Shown piece after piece: positions 1 through 7,500 of a DNA stretch of 9,755 nucleotides. The translations under genes and the position numbers were made by a program. The DNA comes from DATEPR01 sp036503065 (GTDB taxonomy: Bacteria > Actinomycetota > Actinomycetes > Mycobacteriales > Pseudonocardiaceae), in contig DASXXM010000347.1 of NCBI GenBank assembly GCA_036503065.1, positions 1 through 9,755 of the forward strand. Direction: 5' to 3'. The notes beneath the pieces are model-generated. The model was given only the letters and a program-made list of their open reading frames with translations, did no database searches and was not told where the DNA came from. Position 1 is the first letter of the stretch; each line of letters begins with the position of its first letter.

Positions 1-159
1 GCCTGGGTCTCCAGGCCCCAGGTGTCCAGCTTGCGCGGGTGCCGAACCAGGGGGGTGCCTCGGCCGAGTCGGAGGCCGGGGCATTGCAGGAGCAGTGATC
101 GGGCCGACCGCCGTCATCGCCCGACGAGCACCGCGGTCGCCAATGTGGACGAGGTCCGT
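1..159. other. Unassigned left edge, possible minus-strand coding fragment
   Basis: This stretch lies downstream of the zinc-finger gene and carries no complete gene. On the minus strand, after an in-frame TGA near position 115, one frame stays open to the window edge. It ends in the coding-like residues RGTPLVRHPRKLDTWGLETQ with strong G/C third positions. No ATG, GTG or TTG start is visible in that frame inside the window, so it could be the start of a gene using an unusual start, a remnant, or chance. An inverted repeat (CCTGGG at 2-7, CCCAGG at 17-22) sits at the very edge. No family was recognised. Confidence 0.25.
105..139 (-). terminator. Weak hairpin downstream of the three-gene operon
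   Basis: CGACCGC (105-111) and GCGGTCG (133-139) form a 7-bp G/C-rich stem with a 21-base loop, starting about 20 bases after the stop codon of the zinc-finger gene. There is no T-tract. Many actinobacterial terminators lack one, but the large loop makes this a weak candidate. Confidence 0.2.
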
Positions 160-504
160 TCAGTGCACGTGATCTTGCCAGTCGGCCGGTACCCGCTCCG
201 CCGGTCCCGGGATGGTCTGGGCCAACGGGTGGTGCTGCGGCTGCGCCAGTTCCGGTCCGTCGTAGAACTGTTCGGTCCGGTAGTTCCAGAACCACGCCTC
301 ACCCGGCTCGAAGCTGCGGACGAACGGATGCCCGGTCGCGCGTGCGTGCGTACCGGCGTGCTGCGACGGCGACGAGTCGCAGCATCCGATGTGCCCGCAC
401 TGCGCGCACCGCCGCAGGTGCACCCACCAACCGCCGGTCGCGTCGCACTCGACGCAGCCGGTGCCGCTCGGGGCGACCGAGGGCTCGATTCCTGGCACTG
501 TCAT
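160..504 (-). CDS. UBP-type zinc-finger domain protein
   Basis: A 114-residue protein that is almost entirely one ZnF-UBP (zf-UBP) domain. Visible zinc-ligand candidates are C17 and C20 (CVEC), C33 and C36 (CAQC), C41/C42, H49, H53 and H59, matching the family order CxxC...CxxC...C...HxxxH...H. An aromatic segment follows (W71-F72-W73, Y75), and the roughly 30-residue tail is Pro/His-rich. In eukaryotes this domain binds the free C-terminal Gly-Gly of ubiquitin; the ligand of the bacterial proteins is not established. The ATG start is set by a strong AGGAGG at 512-517, seven bases upstream, and by an ATGA overlap with the kinase stop codon, so translation is probably coupled. Being last in an operon with a kinase and a receiver-reductase fusion suggests an accessory or target-binding role in that signalling unit. 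There is no signal peptide, so it is probably cytoplasmic. Confidence 0.88.
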   Translation of the reverse strand: MTVPGIEPSVAPSGTGCVECDATGGWWVHLRRCAQCGHIGCCDSSPSQHAGTHARATGHPFVRSFEPGEAWFWNYRTEQFYDGPELAQPQHHPLAQTIPGPAERVPADWQDHVH

Positions 505-1928
505 GACGATGCCTCCTGTCGTGGAACGAACGGAATGCGGACCGAGAACCGGGTGTCACCGGGCACCGACTCGACCGACAGGTCGCCGTGATGCTTGTCG
601 ACCACGATCCGCCACGAGATGTCCAGGCCGAGCCCGGTGCCGGAACCGACCGGCTTGGTGGTGAAGAACGGCTCGAAGATCCGGTCGCGCACGTCCGGCG
701 GAACACCGGGGCCCGTGTCGCGGATCTGCACCAACAGCCGGTCGTCGTCGCGTGCGGTCGAGACGGTCAGGGTGCCGTGGCCGGCCATCGCGTCGACCGC
801 GTTGTCGATCAGGTTCGTCCACACCTGGTTCAACTCGGCCGCGTACACCGGCACCCGCGGCAACGACCGGTCATAGTCCTTGACCACCGTGATGCCGTCG
901 CCGATCTTCCTGTTGAGCATCAACAACGTGCTGTTCAGCAGTTCGTGCACGTCGACGACCTGGTAGGGCGCCCGGTCCAGTTGCGAGTACTGCTTGGCCG
1001 CCGTCACCAGGGTCGAGATGCGGGTCGTCGCGTCCTCGATCTCCGACATCATCAGCTCGGTGTCGATCGTGTAGTACAGCCAACGGAGGGCGCCTTCGAG
1101 CACCGTATCGTCCACTGTGGACGCGACCTTGGCCAGCCACTCGACGTCCAGCCCGGCCTGCACGAACGTCGGCGCCATCTCCCAGCCGCCGTCGATGTCG
1201 TGCTCGTCGAACCAGTCGCTCAGCACGTCCTCCGCGTCGGACGCCTGCAACGGCGTCAGTTCGGGCGCCTTCGGCACCTGTTCGACGGCCTCCTGCTGCA
1301 ACCGGACCAACGTGCGCAACGCGTCCCGGTCATAGGAGCCGGCCGCGATGAGGCCCAGCTTGTGCCGCATGCCCGCGACCCGCTCCCGCAGCGACGACGT
1401 GGCCCGCACGGCAGCGGCGGCCGGATTGTTCAGCTCGTGCGTCAGGCCTGCCGACAACGAGCCGAGCGCGAGCAACCGTTCCCGCTGGCCGACGGCCTGC
1501 TGCGTGGATTGCATGCCGTAGAACAGGCCCTCCAGCATGTGCAGCGGCATCGGGAACCAGTCGTGCATGAACTGGGAGAACAGCTCCGCCGACAGCACGT
1601 ACATCCGGGACGGCACCGTCACGCGCATCGAGTTGTTGTAGGTGTCGATGCCTCGGTCGGCCAGGAACGCGCTCCACGCGCCCGCGTACACGCCGACCTG
1701 CGTGGTCCTCGTCGTCTCGACGTCCTCGTCGCCCACCCGCCGCGACAGCGCGACACCGCCGTCGAGCAGCACGTAGAAGCAGGTCGCCTTGCTGCCCTCG
1801 CGGTACACCCAGCCGGGCTCGAACAGCTCGACGTGACCGTTGCGGCACAGCCATTCCAGTTGCTCGTCGGCGAGCTTCTCGAACAGGAACAGCGAGCGCA
1901 GCTCGTCGATGTCACACGGAGTCGTCAT
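501..1928 (-). CDS. Sensor histidine kinase with N-terminal cNMP-binding-like domain
   Basis: A 475-residue soluble kinase without membrane segments. Residues 10-125 resemble a CRP-type cyclic-nucleotide-binding beta-roll (FLFEKLADEQLEWL, then EPGWVYREG and FYVLLDGGVAL). The phosphate-binding cassette is not canonical: no GE...ALL or PRxATV pattern is seen. The H-box is LTHELNNP with phosphoacceptor His164. A long helical insert (about 180-310) precedes the catalytic ATPase, whose N-box (N372 to N376), G1 (DTGPGV, 404-409), F-box (FEPFF, 418-422) and G2 (GSGTGLGL, 428-435) are intact, so it should be active. The start is the ATG at 1928, with GGAG five bases upstream and an ATGA overlap with the stop codon of the receiver-reductase gene. 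Its likely phosphotransfer partner is that gene's receiver domain. The signal sensed is unknown; the context points to a small ligand or a redox state rather than an extracellular cue. Confidence 0.9.
   Translation of the reverse strand: MTTPCDIDELRSLFLFEKLADEQLEWLCRNGHVELFEPGWVYREGSKATCFYVLLDGGVALSRRVGDEDVETTRTTQVGVYAGAWSAFLADRGIDTYNNSMRVTVPSRMYVLSAELFSQFMHDWFPMPLHMLEGLFYGMQSTQQAVGQRERLLALGSLSAGLTHELNNPAAAAVRATSSLRERVAGMRHKLGLIAAGSYDRDALRTLVRLQQEAVEQVPKAPELTPLQASDAEDVLSDWFDEHDIDGGWEMAPTFVQAGLDVEWLAKVASTVDDTVLEGALRWLYYTIDTELMMSEIEDATTRISTLVTAAKQYSQLDRAPYQVVDVHELLNSTLLMLNRKIGDGITVVKDYDRSLPRVPVYAAELNQVWTNLIDNAVDAMAGHGTLTVSTARDDDRLLVQIRDTGPGVPPDVRDRIFEPFFTTKPVGSGTGLGLDISWRIVVDKHHGDLSVESVPGDTRFSVRIPFVPRQEASS
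1110..1122. repeat. Palindromic 13-mer GTCCACTGTGGAC, copy 1
   Basis: The motif has two perfect 6-bp arms around a central T/A and lies inside the kinase gene. On the coding strand it encodes Ser-Thr-Val-Asp using the Thr codon ACA, which is rare in high-GC actinomycetes. The same 13 bases occur in the RHS gene. Confidence 0.6.
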
Positions 1929-3574
1929 GTCTTCTCCAGGTACCGGTGCACGAGCATCACCGCCATCGAGCCCTCGCCGACCGCCGACGCGACCCGCTTG
2001 CCCGATTCCGACCGTACGTCACCGGCGACGAACACGCCGGGCACGTTCGTCTCCAAGTGGTAGGGCGGGCGGTCCAACGGCCAGCCCTTCGGCGCGGCGC
2101 CACCGACCGCCAGGTCCGGTCCGGCCAGCACGAAGCCCAACTCGTCCCGCGCGACGACACCGTCCAGCCAGTCCGTGCGCGGCGCCGCCCCGATGAACAC
2201 GAACAGGTGCGCGGCGTCGACCGTTTCGGTCTGTTCGGTCACGCGGTGCCGCAACGTGACACGTTCCAGGTGCCCGTCCCCGTCGGCGGCGGCCACCTCG
2301 GTGCTGGTGCGGACGTGGATGTTCGGAATGTCCGCGATCTGCTGGATGAGGTAGTGCGACATCGACTGCGCCAGCGATTCGGCACGCACCAGAATCGTGA
2401 CCGACCGGGCCGACCTGGCCAGATACACGGCGGCCTGCCCGGCCGAGTTCGCGCCGCCGACGATGTAGATGTCCTGCTCGGCGCAACTGGCCGACTCGGT
2501 CAGCGCGGAGCCGTAGTAGACGCCCCGGCCGGTGAACGCGTCCAGGCCGGGCAGTTGTCGGTACGCCACGCCCGTCGCCAGGATCACGGTGTGCGCGTCG
2601 AGCCGGGCGCCGTCGGCGAACCGCACCGTCCTGGCCGACCCGTTCACCTCAAGCCCGACGACGTCCCGCGTGGTGACCAACTCCGCGCCGAACTTCGTCG
2701 CCTGCCGCCGAGCGCGATCGGCCAGCTGCGCCCCCGACACGCCGTCGGGAAAGCCCAGGTAGTTCTCGATCCGGGAACTCTGGCCCGCCTGACCGCCGGT
2801 GGCCGTTCGCTCGACGAGCACGGTCCGCAGCCCCTCGGACGCCCCGTACACCGCCGCGCCGAGACCGGCCGGGCCACCGCCGATGATGATCAGATCGTAG
2901 AATTCCGCCGTCGGCGTCGTGGCCAGGCCGACGGTCGTGGCCAGCTCGCCATCCGACGGCGCAAGGAGCGCGCCCCCGGCGGCCGTGATCACCACCGGCA
3001 GCGTCCGACCGTCACCACCGGCCGCCGCGACCAATCGCTCGCCCTCCGGCTCGTCCACCTGGTACCACCGGTACGGCACCTGGTTACGGGCCAGAAACTC
3101 ACGCACCTCCGACGACCGCGCCGACCAGCGATGGCCGACGACCGTGATCTCGGCGGACGCCCGCCGGTCCTGCGGAGACCACGTGTCCAGCAGCGCGTCG
3201 ATCACCGGATACAGCTTCTCCTCCGGCGGATCCCACGGCTTGAGCAGATAGTGATCGAGGTCGACGACGTTGATCGCATCGATCGCCGCCCCCGTGTCCG
3301 CATACGCGGTCAGCAGCACCCGACGCGCGTTCGGGTAGAGATCCATGGCCTGCTCGAGAAACTCGATCCCGTTCATTCCCGGCATCCGATAGTCCGCCAC
3401 GATGACGGCGACGACCTCACCACGCAACGTCATCTCACGCAGCGCCTCAAGCGCCTGACCACCCGACTCAGCCCTGACGACGCGGTGCCGGTCCCCGTAA
3501 CGGCGCCGCAGATCACGCGCCACCGCCCGAGACACCCCAGGATCATCGTCAACGGTAAGAATCGCAGCACGCAC
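1925..3574 (-). CDS. Response regulator fused to glutaredoxin-like and thioredoxin-reductase-like modules
   Basis: About 549 residues with three parts. Residues 1-130 are a CheY-like receiver with the acidic cluster D9-D10-D11, phosphoacceptor D61, T89 and K112-P113. Residues 141-217 have a glutaredoxin-like pattern (EITVVGH..., LPVV as the cis-Pro loop), but WSARSS replaces the usual CxxC. Residues 226-549 match the thioredoxin-reductase fold: FAD GGGPAG (232-237), GGQAGQSSRIENYLGF (260-275), ATG (333-335), NAD(P) site GGANSAG (373-379) and C-terminal FAD motif GD (518-519). The CxxC redox pair of true thioredoxin reductases is missing; the only cysteine in the protein is C364. It is the first gene of the operon and overlaps the kinase start by ATGA. 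The frame stays open upstream to 3892, but the receiver begins near 3580. GTG at 3574 is preferred because GGCGGG lies seven bases upstream; GTG at 3580 is an alternative. It is probably an FAD oxidoreductase controlled by phosphorylation; its substrate is unknown. Confidence 0.88.
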   Translation of the reverse strand: MRAAILTVDDDPGVSRAVARDLRRRYGDRHRVVRAESGGQALEALREMTLRGEVVAVIVADYRMPGMNGIEFLEQAMDLYPNARRVLLTAYADTGAAIDAINVVDLDHYLLKPWDPPEEKLYPVIDALLDTWSPQDRRASAEITVVGHRWSARSSEVREFLARNQVPYRWYQVDEPEGERLVAAAGGDGRTLPVVITAAGGALLAPSDGELATTVGLATTPTAEFYDLIIIGGGPAGLGAAVYGASEGLRTVLVERTATGGQAGQSSRIENYLGFPDGVSGAQLADRARRQATKFGAELVTTRDVVGLEVNGSARTVRFADGARLDAHTVILATGVAYRQLPGLDAFTGRGVYYGSALTESASCAEQDIYIVGGANSAGQAAVYLARSARSVTILVRAESLAQSMSHYLIQQIADIPNIHVRTSTEVAAADGDGHLERVTLRHRVTEQTETVDAAHLFVFIGAAPRTDWLDGVVARDELGFVLAGPDLAVGGAAPKGWPLDRPPYHLETNVPGVFVAGDVRSESGKRVASAVGEGSMAVMLVHRYLEKT

Positions 3575-3595
3575 CGACACGCCCGCCACGATACG

Positions 3596-3609
3596 GGCCG
3601 CAAGCGGCC
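3596..3609. promoter_or_regulatory. Inverted repeat GGCCGCAAGCGGCC near operon start
   Basis: Two perfect 6-bp arms with a 2-base spacer lie about 15-20 bases upstream of the likely start codon of the receiver-reductase gene. It could be an operator or a short 5'-leader hairpin affecting translation. No regulator is identified, and short G/C palindromes are common in such genomes. Confidence 0.3.
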
Positions 3610-4200
3610 AACCGTGCCAGACCTCCTGCTCCGTCAAACCGCATGATCGACTTTGCCGGGTCCCTGGGGGGTCGGCCGACCCCATCGGCTCGCCGTGGTC
3701 TCTGGGCTGATCCGATGTCAGTATCACCGACCAACCGCGCGGCCAGGATCGCGTCCCGATTTCGAACTCATCGGCGCGACCGGCCGACGCCAGACCGATC
3801 GATTCCGGTATCCCGTGTAGCAACAGACTGCGTCGAGCGTGACGGGCGAGCGGCGGACCGGGTGATCGCGTCGCGGTCACGCACGGCGACACTGGCCAAC
3901 GACTCCGCCGTCAGGCCCCGCGTGGACCGCAGCGCATCCCCAATCTCCTGGCTGGCCAGCGCCTCCTCGACGACTTGGGGCAACAAGACCTCGATCCGTC
4001 CTCGCCGCAACACCAGTCGGCTTCATCCCAGCGCAACTCGGCACGACCGTGCCGTCGTCCACGCACAGCACCCGGCCGTCGAAGGGGATGGTCGTAGAGG
4101 TCCGGGACACGAGCCATCTTCGCGGCAAAGCCAATCTTCTTCACGTGACCTCCCAGGATATGAGGCTCACGTTTGATTCCCATGGTGATCTACGGCACGG
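3610..4200. other. Gene-poor spacer with possible decayed gene fragments
   Basis: No intact gene is recognised between the two operons. On the minus strand a well-formed start exists at 4144: GTG with GGGAGG four bases upstream. It reads VKKIGFAAKMARVPDLYDHP before losing coding character. A second frame continues with FDGRVLCVDDGTVVPSC (about 4085 to 4035). A third frame, from GTG at 4013 to a stop at 3768, contains LPQVVEEALASQEIGDALRS and TRGLTAESLASVAVRDRDAI with G/C-rich third positions, faintly like a helix-turn-helix. Coding character passing through three frames in the same direction suggests a frameshifted remnant, but no family was recognised. The plus-strand frame open over 3643-4176 is low-complexity Arg/Ser-rich and looks like a shadow. 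Confidence 0.3.
3668..3683. promoter_or_regulatory. Perfect 16-bp palindrome upstream of the receiver-reductase operon
   Basis: GGGGTCGGCCGACCCC is fully self-complementary and begins about 94 bases upstream of the likely start at 3574. Its position suits an operator or an upstream activator site. It could also be a terminator stem for something reading through the spacer, although no T-tract follows. The binding protein is unknown. Confidence 0.35.
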
Positions 4201-4554
4201 TCAGAACCCGACCAGCTCGTCGATGACCTCCAGCACCACGTCGTCGTCCTGTTCCCGGTCCTGGCTGAGCAGATCGAGATGGAACGCGTTGAGCCACACC
4301 GGCACCAGCGCCGGGTTGGCGCCGGCGGCGATCAGGCGGGCGGCCGCGTCGGACACGGCGCCGAACTGGTCGTCCGACGTGAGGGCCTGCTCGAACTCGT
4401 CCGTCCACTCCGGATACCGCAGGTAGGTGGCCAGCGTGTCCCGCATGGACTCGCGTGCCTCGGTGGTGTTCCCGGCGCGGGCCACGAAGTCGGACGCGAG
4501 CGCGGCGAGCGGCGCCGGCAGTCCTCCGGAAGCCAGCAACTCGTCCAACGTCAT
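4201..4554 (-). CDS. Putative immunity protein for the RHS toxin
   Basis: A 117-residue, strongly acidic, apparently all-helical protein with no cysteine, signal peptide or membrane segment; no family was recognised by eye. Its ATG overlaps the RHS stop codon (ATGA at 4554-4551), with GGTGG four bases upstream. Small size, acidity, and translational coupling immediately after a polymorphic toxin are the usual signs of a cognate immunity protein, which would bind and block the C-terminal toxin domain in the cytoplasm. Residues to note are the LRYPEW segment near 45-50, and VWLNAFHLDLL followed by an acidic stretch (QDREQDDD). The function is inferred from context only. It is the last gene of the locus; only the gene-poor spacer lies beyond. 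Confidence 0.7.
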   Translation of the reverse strand: MTLDELLASGGLPAPLAALASDFVARAGNTTEARESMRDTLATYLRYPEWTDEFEQALTSDDQFGAVSDAAARLIAAGANPALVPVWLNAFHLDLLSQDREQDDDVVLEVIDELVGF

Positions 4555-7500
4555 GGCTCCACCTTTTCCCAGAGGCCCTTCGTGGTGGCGATCAGCGCCT
4601 GGTACTCGTCGAACGGCATGGTACGGCTGGGCGCGATCGTGACGTGCGTCGGACTGTCCCGGACACCGACCAGACCGTCCGGCAGTTTGTCCGGGTCAAG
4701 TGACCACACCGGGTCCTTGCCGGTGCCGACGCCCCCCTTGCCGGTGCCCAGTTCCGGCGGCCGACGGTGGGCCGGCAGGTTCCCCGGCTTCTCCGGCGCG
4801 GTGGACATGCCCTGCGCGTCCGCCGGGTTCTCCGGCGGATGCACCATGCCGTTCTCGTCCGGTTTGATGTCGCCGCCCGGTCGCGCGCCGAGGCCGCGCG
4901 CGGTCGGCTCGACCTTCGGCGCGCCGTTGTCGTCCTTCATACCCCGGTAGATCTTGTACGGGGCGAGGCCGAGCGGGTCGATCAGCCCGGCCGGGTTGGG
5001 CACGTACGCGTGCGGGTTCGGCGCTGGGTTCAGGCCGAGCGGGTCGGCGCTGGTGTACCGGCCGGTCTCCGCGTCGTAGTACCGCTGGTAGTTGTAGTTG
5101 AGTTCGGACTCCTGGTCGCGGTACTGGCCGGGGAACCGCAACGGGGTGGTGACACCGCCGCCGTCGGCCCCGTTGCGCGGCGCGCCCCACAGGCTGGTGT
5201 GGTTGCGCCACACCAGGTGTCCGTCCTGGCTGACCAGCTCCGTCGGCGTGCCGACGAGATCGGTCACGATCGCGTAGAAGCGCTCGTCGATCACGCCCTG
5301 TGGGGCGTGCCGCAACGGCACCCGCTCCCGCTGGCTGACCGGCCGGAAGTGCCCCGGCGCCCAGTCCCACATGGTTACCCGCTGGTCGGGCGTTGCCTGC
5401 TCGGCCAGCCGCGCGCCGTCCCACGCGAAGACCACCGCGTCCACTGTGGACGCGTCCGGCCCGACGAGCTGCTTGGCGATCCGGCGGCCGAGCGGGTCGT
5501 AGCGATATCGCCAGCGCTGGCCGTCCGGCGTGGTCACCCCGACCAGCCTGTCGTCGGTGTCCCAGGCGTAGCGCCAGGTCAGCGGGCGGCCGGACAGCCG
5601 CTTCTTCTGCCGCAACGTAATCCGGCCCTGCGCGTCGTGCTCGTAGCGCACGTTGCCGGCCCTGCGGACCAGCGTGCCGTGGTACTCGCGCGGACCGGCC
5701 GCGTCCGCGCCCGGCCACTCGGCGTTGGTCACGTTCCCCGCGGCGTCGTAGGCGTATCGCTCGGTCCATCCGGTGCCGGTGACGCCGACGACCTGGCCGA
5801 TCCGGTCCAGGTCGAACTGCCGTGGACCGGCGACCTGGTCGACGATCGCGGTCAGGAAGCCGTCCGGCCGGTAGCTGTAGGAGCGCCGCTGTAACAGCGG
5901 GCTGTTGCCGGCCGGCCCTGGTACCTGGGCGATGGCCTGGGTGTGCAGGCGATGGTTGGCGTCCCACGTCTGGGTGAGCACGGCCCCGCCGCCCAGGTCC
6001 CGCTCGGTCTCCCGGCCCGCGTCGTCATACCCGAACCGCAGCATGACACGCCCCGACGCGCCCAGCGACATCGGCAGGTCACGGGCGTCGTAGGACCAGT
6101 CACTGTCCATACCGGACGGTGTGACCCTGCGCACCCGCCTGCCGATGGCGTCGAAGACACTGCGTACGGTCCTGCCGTTGCACGTCTCGGCAAGTACCCG
6201 CCCGAGCGGGTCGCGCTCAAAGACCAGTTCCGCGTCCGCGTTCACCGCCCGCCGCAGCCGCCCGGCCGCGTCGTACTCGAACGTGGTCACCGCCGTGCCG
6301 GACCGGCGTTCGACCAGGTTGCCCAGTTCGTCGCGCCGCAACGACGTGCTGGCGCCCGCGCCGTCGACCCGTTGCACGAGCTGACCGGCCGCGTCGTGCT
6401 GGTAGGCCAGCACCCGGCCGTTGAAGTCGGTCTCCCGCACCAGGTTCCCGGCCGCGTCGTACTCGTAGCGCCAGACGAGGCCCTGCGGGTTGGTGACGGC
6501 GGCGAGCCGCAGTTCGGTGTCGTACCGGAACGCAAGCCGGGCGCCGTCCGGCCCGGTCCGGCTGACCGGCAGGTCGAAGTGCGCGATCTCGGTGTGCGTG
6601 CGCTGGCCGAGCGCGTCGATGTGGTCCACCACGTTGGTCTCGCCGTCGTGGTGCCACTGCTCGACGGTGCCGTCCGGCTCGGTGCGCGAGCGCAACTGCC
6701 CGCCGACCGTCCAGGTGAACCGGGTGCTGCCGCCGACCGGATCGACGATCTCCACCACGCGGCCGCAGAAGTCGCGCCGGTACCGGACGGTTCGGCCGGT
6801 CGCGTCGGTGAACGCGAGCGGCAGCCCGGCCGGGTCGGTCGCGATGCGGACGACGTTGCCCAGCGCGTCCCGCACCGCGACCAGCCCGCCGTGCTCGTCG
6901 TAGTCGTACGCGGTGGTGGCGCCGGTCGGATCGGTGACCGCGACCAGGTTCCCCTGCTCGTCGTATGCCTGGCGCCACGTCACGCCGTCCGGCTCGACCA
7001 CCGTGGTCGGCCGGCCGAGCGCGTCGTACTCCGCGGTCGACTCGACACCGTCGGGCCGGGTGGACCGCACCAGCTTGCCGCGCTCGTAGTCATACCGGCT
7101 GGTGCGCCCCAGCGCGTCGGTCTGCGCCAGCAGCCGGTGGTGGCGGTCCCACTCGAACGTGCGCGCGTTGCCGAGCGGATCGACCTCGCGGATCACCTGG
7201 AGCCGGTCGTTGAGGTGGTACGTGGTGGCATTGCCGAGTGAGTCGGTGGCCGTGGTGACCAGGTTGTCCCGGTCGTACTCGACGGTGGCGGCAAGATAGC
7301 CGTCCCGGCCGTCGGCACGCACGCAGCGGCCGTCCGCGTCGTAGTCGTACCGATACCACATGCCGTTGGTGTCTTCCCACCGCGTGAGCCGGCCGTCCGC
7401 GTCGTACTCGAACAGCGTCGGCCGACCGCTCGGCCCGACCACCTCGGTGAGCTGCCGCAGCGAGTTGTACCGGTACCGCCGGACCACCACGTCCGCGCCG

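Noticed and set aside
588..3646. Long plus-strand open frames (588-2063 and 1946-3646) opposite the kinase and the receiver-reductase gene
   Set aside because: The minus-strand products have complete, recognisable motifs. The plus-strand frames are Arg/His/Val-rich antisense shadows, expected where third positions are almost always G or C.
3640..3665. DosR-like box upstream of the signalling operon (GGGACCCGGCAAAGTC on the minus strand)
   Set aside because: Only part of the consensus fits and the second half-site is poor; the two perfect palindromes nearby are better regulatory candidates.
3581..3892. N-terminal extension of the receiver-reductase frame to 3892
   Set aside because: The extra residues have no domain resemblance and cover the palindromes and non-coding spacer; receiver similarity begins immediately after the GTGs at 3580/3574.
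3643..4176. Plus-strand frame of 177 residues in the spacer
   Set aside because: Low-complexity Arg/Ser/Thr composition, no ribosome site of note and no recognisable motif.
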